Positions 1 to 8,800 of a stretch of DNA of 64,000 nucleotides are shown piece by piece. Within the stretch, counting starts at the first letter, position 1; each line of letters starts with the position of its first letter. Source of the DNA: Ruminobacter amylophilus. Lineage in GTDB: Bacteria > Pseudomonadota > Gammaproteobacteria > Enterobacterales > Succinivibrionaceae. Position numbers and translations under genes: made by a program. The notes beneath the pieces were generated by a model. The model saw only the letters and a program-made list of their open reading frames with translations. It was not told where the DNA came from and did no database searches. The DNA lies in assembly GCF_900115655.1 (NCBI RefSeq), contig NZ_FOXF01000005.1, positions 48,950 to 112,949 of the forward strand, in the 5' to 3' direction.

Positions 1-101
1 ATATCCTCTTTTGCCATACGATAGTCAAAGACTAATGAATCGTTAAAAGATTTAAATCTTGCATCCGCTTCCTGTGTAAAGCGACCACCCCATAAAGCCA
101 T
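1..101 (-). CDS. argH: Argininosuccinate lyase, N-terminal fragment
   Basis: Partial gene cut by the window edge; only the first 33 codons are visible. The translation begins [10 protein letters not shown] and continues with an [14 protein letters not shown] stretch, the standard start of ArgH, which splits argininosuccinate into arginine and fumarate in the last step of arginine synthesis. It follows argG in the same direction but is separated from it by 193 bp holding a terminator-like hairpin, so it may have its own promoter or depend on read-through. The ATG start gives the usual ArgH N-terminus. Confidence 0.9.
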   Translation of the reverse strand, partial: MALWGGRFTQEADARFKSFNDSLVFDYRMAKED

Positions 102-206
102 ATTTATCTACCTCGCAATATTTTTGTGTCATTATATATTATTTAAGCCTAATTTCATAAAACAAAATAGAAACGCGACACACGCTTACAGACTTACTCC
201 AGCCCC

Positions 207-240
207 TAAAAATAAAGGCGTACTCAAATGAATACGCCTT
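207..240 (-). terminator. Rho-independent terminator after argG
   Basis: Inverted repeat AAGGCGTA (215-222) with TACGCCTT (233-240) and a 10-nt loop. Read on the minus strand it is followed by TATTTTTAG, so it fits an intrinsic terminator after argG. It lies between argG and argH, which in relatives are often co-transcribed, and may lower argH expression. Confidence 0.75.
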
Positions 241-294
241 CTGCATGAATCAGCCAATCTTAATCATAGACTAAGACTGCATCCTGACAGTAAA

Positions 295-1506
295 TTACTT
301 CTTGTTTGAAGCGTTGATGGCACGGATACGGGCTGGTAAAGAATAAAGCTTGATAAAGCCTTCAGCATCAGCCTGATTGTAAACTTCATCTTCACCAAAG
401 GTACAGAAATCTACATTAAAGAGGCTGTGGTCTGACTTCTTCTGAATAGCAGTTACAGAGCCCTTGTAGAGCTTAAGAACTACTTCACCACTGCAAACTT
501 CTGCAATGTTATTTGCTGATGCTAAAATAGCATCACAAAGTGGAGTAAACCAGCGGCCATCGTAAACCAGCTGAGCAAAATCTTCACTGATCTTTGCCTT
601 GAAAGATCTTAAGGTCTTATCAAGTACGAGTTCATCGATAGCGCGTAAAGCAGCAAGCATTACGGTTCCGCCTGGGGTTTCATAGCAACCGCGAGACTTC
701 ATACCAACAAGTCTGTTTTCAGTAATATCAACACGACCAACACCATGACGGGCAGCAATGTCATTCAAGGTTGCGAGACAGTTATATGCAGACATTTCCT
801 TACCGTTGACAGCAACGATTTCACCCTTTTCGATCTTTACTGATACTTCTTCAGGAGTATTAGGTGCATCTTCAGGCTTGGTAGTCCAAGTCCATACAGC
901 ATCAGTAGCCTTGTTCCAGGTATCTTCCAGTTCACCACCTTCAGTTGAAATGTGCCATGCATTAGCATCGCGGCTGTAGATCTTCTTTAAAGTAGCCTTA
1001 CATGGAATATTGCGTTCGCTTAAGTAATTTAAAAGTTCTTCACGTGAACGCATCTTCCAGATACGCCATGGAGCAATAACCTTAAGCTGAGGAGCAAGTG
1101 CAGCTACAGCACTTTCAAAGCGAACCTGGTCGTTACCCTTACCGGTACAACCGTGAGCAATAGCATCAGCACCTTCAGCAATGGCAACTTCTACAAGAGC
1201 CTTGGCAATTACTGGACGAGCCATGGAAGTACCTAAAAGATAAGTACCTTCGTATACCGCACCGGTCTTTAAAGTTGGGTAAACGTAATCTTTTACGAAT
1301 TCTTCCTTTAAATCCTTAACGATGCACTTTGAAGCGCCTGAAGCCTTTGCCTTATCTTCAACACCTTCAAGATCGTCAGCGCCCTGACCTACGTCAGCAA
1401 CGAAACAAATAACTTCACAATTATCGTAGTTTTCCTTTAACCAAGGTACGATAGCAGAGGTGTCAAGACCACCTGAATAGGCTAATACTACTTTTTTAAC
1501 AGCCAT
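295..1506 (-). CDS. argG: Argininosuccinate synthase
   Basis: 403 aa, normal length for the short ArgG family. Joins citrulline and aspartate using ATP in the penultimate step of arginine synthesis; cytoplasmic. The N-terminal P-loop-like ATP pyrophosphatase motif [10 protein letters not shown] is clear at residues 9-18, and the citrulline/aspartate-binding core ([14 protein letters not shown], about residues 118-131) is intact. The start is ATG with an AGGAG ribosome site about 9 nt upstream. It begins 7 bp after argF, so the two are co-transcribed; a hairpin terminator follows. Expected to be under ArgR control through the operator upstream of argC. Confidence 0.97.
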   Translation of the reverse strand: MAVKKVVLAYSGGLDTSAIVPWLKENYDNCEVICFVADVGQGADDLEGVEDKAKASGASKCIVKDLKEEFVKDYVYPTLKTGAVYEGTYLLGTSMARPVIAKALVEVAIAEGADAIAHGCTGKGNDQVRFESAVAALAPQLKVIAPWRIWKMRSREELLNYLSERNIPCKATLKKIYSRDANAWHISTEGGELEDTWNKATDAVWTWTTKPEDAPNTPEEVSVKIEKGEIVAVNGKEMSAYNCLATLNDIAARHGVGRVDITENRLVGMKSRGCYETPGGTVMLAALRAIDELVLDKTLRSFKAKISEDFAQLVYDGRWFTPLCDAILASANNIAEVCSGEVVLKLYKGSVTAIQKKSDHSLFNVDFCTFGEDEVYNQADAEGFIKLYSLPARIRAINASNKK

Positions 1507-1513
1507 TTTATTT

Positions 1514-2425
1514 CTACTCCTGATTTAATAAAGTACTTAAAACTGCCATATGAGCGTGCATACGATTTTCACCCTCATCATAAATTAATGAGCTTGGGCC
1601 ATCCATAACTTCAGATGTAATTTCATATTCTCTATGAGCAGGCTGGCAATGCAGTACATGACGAATGCCAGTCTTGTCAAGCAGCTGCTGATTAATCTGA
1701 TAAGGCATGAATCTGGCCTTAACTTTATCCAATGGAGTATCATCCCCCATTGAAACCCAAGTATCGGTATATGCTACATCAAAACCGTTGATATCTTCAA
1801 CACTGTCGGTAACCTTAAGCTTCGCACCTGTATGTTTTGCAACTTCGCATGCTGCTTCATACACCTGAACATCAGGACCGCTTCCCTTAGGACATACGCA
1901 GGTAACATCAGTACCAAGTTTGGCGCCGGCAATCAGCAGTGAATTTGTAACATTATTGCCGTCACCGAGATAAGCAAGCTTTACCTTTGAGAGATCACTG
2001 TAATGTTCTCTGATGGTCTGAAAATCCGCAAACGCCTGACATGGGTGATACAAATCGCACAGTGCATTAACAACCGGAACGGTGCCATATTTCACAAGTT
2101 CCTGAAGAGTGCTGTGAAGGAATACGCGGGCAACAATACCATTTACCCAGCGTGACATATTGCAGGCATAATCCTTTACGGATTCTCTGTGCCCGAATTC
2201 ACCATTTTTCTGGTCAAGATAAATGCTGTGACCGCCCAGTCTGTACATACCTGCTTCAAAAGTCACTCTTGTACGTAATGACGGCTTTTCAAAAAGAGTC
2301 ACAACTGTCTTACCGGCCAGATTAGTTGAATACTTCGCTGGATTTTCCTTCATATCCTTAGCCAGCTCAAGAACCTGAAGATATTCATCTGAGCTGAACT
2401 CAAAACCAGTTAATAAATGACGCAT
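1514..2425 (-). CDS. argF: Ornithine carbamoyltransferase
   Basis: Transfers the carbamoyl group to ornithine to make citrulline. The carbamoyl-phosphate site SLRTR and the C-terminal HCQPAH ornithine-binding region are present; this HCQPAH form is the one I recall for Shewanella-type ArgF rather than the HCLP of E. coli ArgI. I place the start at the ATG giving [10 protein letters not shown] (303 aa), because AGGAGA sits 5 nt upstream. The longer in-frame extension to 2479 would overlap argB and has no family counterpart. Sits 16 bp after argB and 7 bp before argG. Confidence 0.95.
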   Translation of the reverse strand: MRHLLTGFEFSSDEYLQVLELAKDMKENPAKYSTNLAGKTVVTLFEKPSLRTRVTFEAGMYRLGGHSIYLDQKNGEFGHRESVKDYACNMSRWVNGIVARVFLHSTLQELVKYGTVPVVNALCDLYHPCQAFADFQTIREHYSDLSKVKLAYLGDGNNVTNSLLIAGAKLGTDVTCVCPKGSGPDVQVYEAACEVAKHTGAKLKVTDSVEDINGFDVAYTDTWVSMGDDTPLDKVKARFMPYQINQQLLDKTGIRHVLHCQPAHREYEITSEVMDGPSSLIYDEGENRMHAHMAVLSTLLNQE

Positions 2426-2441
2426 ATTATCTCCTAAAATA

Positions 2442-3224
2442 TTATTCTGGGAGCACTCTTGTACCGATGGCTTCACCACTTAACAAAGCGTTAATCTTAT
2501 CAGGATAACGCCAGCTGGCCACGCTTAACGGTTTATTTAAAGCCTTGGCAGCCTTAAGAGCTGCCTTAACCTTAACTTCCATGCCTCCGGTTATGGTACC
2601 GTCCGCAATTAAATCTGCGGCATGCTTTTCAGTCATGGTGGTAATCAGGTTACCATTCTTGTCCAAAATGCCATCAACATCTGACAAAAGTGCCAAATCA
2701 GCTTTTAATGAGATTGCCAAAGCCACTGCAGCCTGATCAGCGTTAACATTCATAAGCTTTCCATCGTCAGTTATACCAATAGAACTGATGGTTGGCATAT
2801 AACCGGCTTCCAATAATACTTCAAGAAGCTTTGGAGAACCAATTGTCGCACTGCCTACAGCACCGAGTTCCTCATTAAGCTGAGTTACTTTGGTGATTGA
2901 TCCGTCGGTTAAACATAAACCTACGGCATCAACACCCATTGACTTAGCCTTGGCAAGCATCAGCTTGTTAGCAGTACCAGCCAAAGCACCTGTGATATAA
3001 GGGATCTGATCAAAAGGAGTCACACGAAGGCCATTTTTCTTTTCTGACTTCATGCCAAGTCCCTTAAGTAAATCATCAACAAGACAGCCGCCGCCGTGAA
3101 CAAGGACAATCGGTCTCTTGTGATCTTTCAAATATGAAGTTAATCCTTCATATAATGCAGTTAACGCCTCATCGTTTTCAATCAAAGCGCCACCGAGTTT
3201 AATGATTAATACATTATCCAACAT
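2442..3224 (-). CDS. argB: Acetylglutamate kinase
   Basis: 260 aa with the amino acid kinase fold. It phosphorylates N-acetylglutamate, the second step of arginine synthesis. The N-terminal KLGGALIEN strand and the GGG glycine loop ([12 protein letters not shown]) for ATP and substrate binding are visible, as is the DVDGILD motif near the C-terminus. An upstream in-frame TTG exists at 3230, but the ATG at 3224 is better placed behind a GGTGG ribosome site. The short, compact form argues for the arginine-insensitive gammaproteobacterial type. Lies 14 bp after argC in the arg operon. Confidence 0.95.
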   Translation of the reverse strand: MLDNVLIIKLGGALIENDEALTALYEGLTSYLKDHKRPIVLVHGGGCLVDDLLKGLGMKSEKKNGLRVTPFDQIPYITGALAGTANKLMLAKAKSMGVDAVGLCLTDGSITKVTQLNEELGAVGSATIGSPKLLEVLLEAGYMPTISSIGITDDGKLMNVNADQAAVALAISLKADLALLSDVDGILDKNGNLITTMTEKHAADLIADGTITGGMEVKVKAALKAAKALNKPLSVASWRYPDKINALLSGEAIGTRVLPE

Positions 3225-3238
3225 AGCCAACCACCGTA

Positions 3239-4243
3239 TTATAATAAACCTGCAGTAGGTTCAAAACCAAAACGAATATTAATACACTGCATTGTATGAG
3301 CTGCGGCACCTTTCTGTAAATTGTCTATCGCAGAGCATACAACCAGAGTATTTCCTTCTCTCTGATAATGAATGTCGCAGAACGGGGTAAATTCAACATC
3401 CTTTACTGCAGGCCAGTGATCAACGATACGAACAATATTCTGTCCTGCATACTTTTCCTTATATGCCTTTTCTATCATTTCATCGGTAACACCATCTCTG
3501 AGCTGAACATAGATGGTTGCCAGAATACCTCTCTTGAAATTGCCGAGATGAGGCTGGAACAAAACCTTCTGTCCGAGATGATGACTGATTTCAGGACGAT
3601 GTCTGTGTTTGAACACGCCGTATGCGTTAAGACTTACTTCGCAGAAACTGTTGGTTAATGAAGCCTTTCTGCCTGATCCGGTAACTCCTGAAACAGCATT
3701 AATGATTGGCATGCTACCTTCGGCGATCAGATTGTTAACTGCAAGAGGCTTTAATGCAGAAAGAGAAGCAGTTGGATAGCAGCCTGCTACTGCAATCAGG
3801 TTGGTCTTCTTAATTTCCTCAGCATTCCATTCAGCAAGACCATATACAGCCTGTTCAAGATACTTAAGATTTTCGTGTTCAAAACCATAATATTCAGGAT
3901 AAAAAGCCGGATCATTCACGCGATACGCACCTGACAGGTCAAACACCTTACAGCCGGCATCAACAAGCTCAGGAGCAAGTCTCATACTTACTACGTGGGC
4001 TGTAGCCAGACATACTATGTCACACTTCTTTACATCGTTTAAAGCTTCTGCGGTCAAAGGCTGAAGCGGTAAATCAACATATGAGTGGAGGCGAGGATAC
4101 AAACTGCTTAAGAGCTTACCGGCGTCAGCACTGCCTTCAGATACATATAAACCGCCAATCTGAAGATTTGGATGTTTAGCAACAATTAAAGATAAGTCAG
4201 CACCGGCATAACCGCTGGCACCAATGATAGCTACATTAAGCAT
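3239..4243 (-). CDS. argC: N-acetyl-gamma-glutamyl-phosphate reductase
   Basis: 334 aa, typical length. It reduces acetylglutamyl phosphate to the semialdehyde using NADPH. The N-terminal Rossmann motif [10 protein letters not shown] (residues 8-17) and the catalytic cysteine context VAGCYPTAS (about residues 152-160) are intact. The start is ATG with AAGGAA upstream. It is the first gene of the argCBFG(H) unit. The 265-bp region in front carries a promoter candidate and two ArgR-type boxes, so this gene is the likely entry point of arginine repression. Confidence 0.97.
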   Translation of the reverse strand: MLNVAIIGASGYAGADLSLIVAKHPNLQIGGLYVSEGSADAGKLLSSLYPRLHSYVDLPLQPLTAEALNDVKKCDIVCLATAHVVSMRLAPELVDAGCKVFDLSGAYRVNDPAFYPEYYGFEHENLKYLEQAVYGLAEWNAEEIKKTNLIAVAGCYPTASLSALKPLAVNNLIAEGSMPIINAVSGVTGSGRKASLTNSFCEVSLNAYGVFKHRHRPEISHHLGQKVLFQPHLGNFKRGILATIYVQLRDGVTDEMIEKAYKEKYAGQNIVRIVDHWPAVKDVEFTPFCDIHYQREGNTLVVCSAIDNLQKGAAAHTMQCINIRFGFEPTAGLL

Positions 4244-4394
4244 TCTGTTATATTCCTTAATTCTGTATAAAAAATTTTTACCTTATATGGTAACAAAATA
4301 ATTTATTGTAAAAGAGAGGCACCATACAAAGACCGCCTGCTCGAATTATGTACTGTCGCAATTTTAAGCAGAAACAATACAGCTTGCATATTAT

Positions 4395-4429
4395 TACATA
4401 TTTATGCAGTTTTTGTGCATAAATATTTA
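4395..4429 (-). promoter_or_regulatory. Tandem ArgR operator (two ARG boxes) upstream of argC
   Basis: Two 14-bp cores, TACATATTTATGCA (4395-4408) and TGCATAAATATTTA (4416-4429), match the E. coli ARG-box core TGAATWWWWATTCA at 11 and 12 of 14 positions. Their starts are 21 bp apart, the canonical spacing of two 18-bp boxes with a 3-bp gap. The inner halves form a perfect 11-bp inverted repeat with a 7-bp spacer. The site overlaps the -10 of a candidate argC promoter, which fits repression by hexameric ArgR. No argR gene is in the window. Confidence 0.75.
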
Positions 4430-4452
4430 AAAAATCTTAAAATTTTTACCAA
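4424..4452 (-). promoter_or_regulatory. Candidate sigma-70 promoter for argCBFG
   Basis: On the minus strand a TTGGTA -35 (4447-4452) and a TAAATA -10 (4424-4429) are separated by 17 bp. The -10 lies inside the proximal ARG box. Found by eye in an AT-rich region, so a chance match is possible. Confidence 0.45.
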
Positions 4453-4508
4453 GTCTACACTTTTTAAAATAAACTTTTAAAAAATAATATAGAAAAATCG
4501 AAACTGTT

Positions 4509-5648
4509 TTACATACAGTAACGTTTAACTATGCTGAGAAGTATATCCTGAGCAGGAGCTATCTCATCCATATCGAGATATTCGTTCGGCTGATGAGCCA
4601 TGTCTATACTGCCGGGCCCCAGAACCACTGTTTCGCTGATATTCTGGTAGTAAGTTGCTTCAGTAGCATAGTTTACAGCCACAGCATTCTTTCCGGTAAC
4701 CTCTTCCAGATATTTAACCGTCTCATCAGATATTTTTCCTCCAAAAGGTTCAGTAGGTTCATATGGAACAAAAAGTTCAATATTCTGGGGGTATTTGTTC
4801 AGGACAGGCTGAAGTACCTCACGGGTAAGTTTCATCATTTCCTCAACTCCATGTCCCGGAATAGGTCTGATGTCAAACAGTAATTCACAGTTCTCACAAA
4901 TTCTGTTTGGGGCATCGCCACCTGAAATTTTTCCTATATTACTTGTCGGATAAGGAATCTGAAACAGCTCTTCGTGGTATCTCTCTTTAAGTTCTTTTTC
5001 AAGATTCAGAAGACCGCCAACTACTTCATGCATTATCTTTATGGCATTGGTGCCGGCATCAGGATTTGAACTGTGTCCTCCTTTTCCCTTTACTCTAACC
5101 CCCTGCACCACATGACCTTTATGCATAATAACTGGTACCATGGAAGTAGGTTCACCTATGATCATTAGATCAGGTTTATCAGAGAACTGTTCCTGAAGAG
5201 AAATAGCGCCCCCCATATTTGTTTCCTCATCACCGGTCGCAATAACGTAAAGAGGTTTTTTAAGAGCTGATAATTCAATGTTTTCTATTACATTGTAAAC
5301 AAATGCAAAAAAGCCCTTCATATCAATAACTCCCAACCCATAGAGCCTGTTATCTCTCTCTGTCAGCTCAAAAGGATTACTGAGCCATTTTCCCTCATCA
5401 CATGGAACAGTGTCTGTATGACCGCACAGAGCAAGTCCACCGGCTCCGCTCCCGATTTTCGCTATCAGGTTATATTTGTTTCTGGAATTCTTTACAGGAA
5501 GTTTTTTGGTCACAAACCCCTTATCAGTAAGATAATCATTCAGAAAATCTATCACCTCTTCATTGGAAATATCCTGCTCCGGTATCTCGGAGCTGATGGA
5601 ATTAATGGAAATCAGTTTTCTGTAAAAGTCAATGAAATCAGCAGCCAT
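4509..5648 (-). CDS. argE: Acetylornithine deacetylase
   Basis: 379 aa metallopeptidase of family M20; ArgE of E. coli has 383. It removes acetate from N-acetylornithine to give ornithine. Metal-binding motifs are visible: GHTDTVP (about residues 76-82), GTGDEE-like ATGDEE (about 136-141) and the dimerisation-domain start KGHVVQGV (about 176-183). Here argE lies upstream of argC in the same direction, whereas in many relatives it diverges from argCBH. No ARG box was found in front of it. The ATG start has an ACGGGAA site upstream. Other M20 deacetylases are possible, but the context favours ArgE. Confidence 0.9.
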   Translation of the reverse strand: MAADFIDFYRKLISINSISSEIPEQDISNEEVIDFLNDYLTDKGFVTKKLPVKNSRNKYNLIAKIGSGAGGLALCGHTDTVPCDEGKWLSNPFELTERDNRLYGLGVIDMKGFFAFVYNVIENIELSALKKPLYVIATGDEETNMGGAISLQEQFSDKPDLMIIGEPTSMVPVIMHKGHVVQGVRVKGKGGHSSNPDAGTNAIKIMHEVVGGLLNLEKELKERYHEELFQIPYPTSNIGKISGGDAPNRICENCELLFDIRPIPGHGVEEMMKLTREVLQPVLNKYPQNIELFVPYEPTEPFGGKISDETVKYLEEVTGKNAVAVNYATEATYYQNISETVVLGPGSIDMAHQPNEYLDMDEIAPAQDILLSIVKRYCM

Positions 5649-5753
5649 AATTATTCCCGTACCTGGTTGAGTCTGAATATGAGAAGGATTTTAAATTATC
5701 CGATGTCAGATTATGACACGTTCAAATATATGTTTTTTTTTCAAATAATACAA

Positions 5754-5784
5754 CAAAAAAAGGACCCACTTTCGTGAGTCCTTT
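5754..5784 (-). terminator. Rho-independent terminator after amylase A
   Basis: Stem AAAGGACCCAC (5759-5769) and GTGAGTCCTTT (5774-5784) with a TTTC tetraloop, followed on the minus strand by a run of at least seven T. It isolates the amylase A transcript from argE. Confidence 0.85.
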
Positions 5785-5812
5785 AAAAAGGTATTAGCTA
5801 ATTATTATTGAA

Positions 5813-8800
5813 TTAGCGCTTAACTTCAAGAAGAATTAAGCTACCGGTTCCAGAGAGAGATACAGAACCGCCACTGACAGTACCTGTAGCTCCACTGTAG
5901 CCATCCATAACTTCAGTTCCATCTTCGAAGCAGTCACCAACGTTAACAGATGACGCTGAACCAACATGAATTACAACAGCATTGCTGATGTTTTCAGATG
6001 AGTTGTCATACTTACGACAGAGTGAACCATCGCCAGTTTCAGTCTGCTTACCGGCACCTACAGCTGGGTTACGGAATCTGAACTGACCAACCTTCTGCCA
6101 GTGAGCAAGAGTTTCATTTGATGAGAAACTGGTGCTGATTGAATCAACGTTGGCAGCCCATTCAGCCTGGTTACTGATGTCTGAAGGGAAGTTCATATCA
6201 GAACGGGTACCATGTTCTTCATCGTTGCCTGAACCGCCGTTATCATTTGGACGGGCAGTTTCGTCACCGTAGTAAACCTGAACACCGCCTGGTAAGAGTA
6301 CAAGACCTGTACCAAGAGCCTTCATGTCACCCGGACGGCAAAGCTGGGTATCATGTGATGATACGTATGACAGAGCGTTCAGAGCTGGAGCACTGGTTCC
6401 GTTATTAAACTTGCCGGCATATGATGACCAGGTACTTGCATCTGGTGTTGAACATCCTAAGCTGAAGTTAATCATGGAGTTAAATCCGCCTGTACTGCCA
6501 TAACCTGAGCCGTCAGAAGGATCAGTACCGAAGTTCCAGTGTTCACCGGTCATCCAGAAATCGTCAGTCCATGATGCGGCTGGATCATCACCGTTTGCGT
6601 GATTTGCTCTCCACTTGGCCAAAGCTTCATTAGAGTACTTCTTGAGTTTACCCCATGTTGCCTTTTCAACGTGCTTTGCAGTATCACAACGGAAACCGTC
6701 AATACCGAATTCTTCAACCCATGATGCTAACCAGTGAGCTTCAAAATCAGCTACAGACATATTGCCTGCACGATAAGCCTTAGCAGCAGGAATGTCGTGG
6801 GCAGCATCTGCAGTTTGCCACTTGTTAACCAGGAAAGTTGGCAGATTTACGGAAGAACCGTTTGGTTCGTTCTTGAAATCTGGCAGGTATGATGTACAGG
6901 TGGTTAAATCATCTGAACCGCAACCGCCGTATGCACCGAATCTTAACCAGTTTGCACCCCACCAGCTGTCCCACCTGCTGTCAGCAGCTTCACTGATTGG
7001 CTTATTATGGTAAGACTCACCACTACCTGGAGTCCATTCTTCACAGGCGTTCTTGCCATCTGAACGAACACCAAAGCCGAAGTCACACATATCCTTCAGT
7101 GTGGCGTAACCGGAGTGATTCATTACCACGTCCATAACTACACGGATACCACGCTTATGAGCTTCTGTTACAAATTCTCTGAATTCATCAACAGTACCCA
7201 TGTTAGCATCCAAGGAGGTAAAGTCTAAGGCATAGTAACCGTGATATGCATAGTGCTGGAAATTACCATTCTTGCCACCGCCGGTCCAGCCGTGAGACTG
7301 TTCATATGCAGCAGTAAGCCAAATAGCATTCATACCCAGAGACTTGATGTAATCAAGATTTTTAGTCAGCCCCTTGATATCACCGCCATGGAATGTTGCT
7401 GTAGGATGACCTGAAGCATCTGGATTTTTTCTTCCATATGAGTTATCGTTTGAAGTGTTACCGTTCGCAAAACGGTCAGTAACAACGAAGTAAATCAGAG
7501 CATTATTCCATGTAAAATCAACACCTGTTACTGGAGGTGGGGTTACCCACTTACTCTTTTGAATGGTGTAGGTTGAAGAAGCATCACCGTAAGTTACAGT
7601 CAGAGTAGCCTTCTTTGGATCTTCACCAGCTTCAGTATCAGGAGCAGTTACGTTGGCTCCCACACGGATTATTTCACCATTGGTAAATTCCTGTTCAGAA
7701 CCGTCAATAGTGTAAGTACCCTTGGTTTCCTTACCGACTCCCTTACCATAAATCATTAAGGCAACATCTTTGTATGCTGATGAAGCTTCACCGTCTTTTT
7801 CAACGATCTTAATGATTGAACCGTCTGCCTGTTTCTTATTATCAACAGTTACGTAAGTTTCTGTCTTAACCTCAGCCGGGGTCATACCGCATTCATCAGC
7901 AGTCTTAAACTTCTTGGCTGAGAAATCAAAGCAAGGAGTTGCTGAAGAATACTCAACGCCTGGCTGATTCGTACCTGGATACTGATTAAGTCCATCTATA
8001 GTATCAGAGAAAATGGCTAAAGCTGAATCAACTGTAGTTGAAGGAGTATATGTGTAGAATGATTCAGTGCATCCTTCAATCTTGGTCATTGCAGCACCAG
8101 GCCACTTTCCACCAGAGTAGTTGGTTTCTGAATCCTTGTACAGCCAGACGTAAGGAGATGTAAAGCCGTCATACTTAAGGATGATGGAATTAGCCGGAGC
8201 CTTGCAGTTTGATTCAGTGTATACACTAACATCTGCAAATTCACCTGTTGAAGTACTCCATTCTGACGGATTAGGGCATTCATCCCCCTGACATGCAGGA
8301 ATGGTCACAGTATAAGTTTCTGAACCTGTACGATATCCCTTGGCACTGTCAGCAGTAACCTTAAGTGTAAAGGTCTGTTCCTTGGAACTCTTGTTTACGG
8401 TAAATGACTTGGTAGTATCGTTGTATTCAGAGGTAACCTTTGAACCTACAGATGGTTCCCAGGTATACTTGACACCTTTATAGCCGGTTGCAACAGTTGC
8501 AGTTACGGTTACAGACTTGCCGTTATCCTTGGTTGAACCGTTGAGACTAACTTCAATGGCAGAGGTATCAATCTGACACTGCGGATCAGGTTCACAAACC
8601 TCCTTTTCAACATCAGTACATGTTTCTTGACCGGTACCGGTTGACTGAAGTTTACCTACGGATGCCAGAGGAACGGTTATAATATCCAGATCTTCCTTTT
8701 CATGAGAAGTGGAATCTTCAACAGAATATGGTTCAGATGCTGCATCAACCATTACCGGATCCCAAGGCAGACAATCCATTGGAGACTGGCCCATTGTGGT

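Noticed and set aside
5649..5750. ARG box in front of argE
   Set aside because: TGAATATGAG shares only one half of the consensus; no second half or tandem box.
5418..5777. Plus-strand frame over the argE start and amylase A terminator
   Set aside because: It runs through a terminator hairpin and antisense to argE; composition fits a shadow frame.
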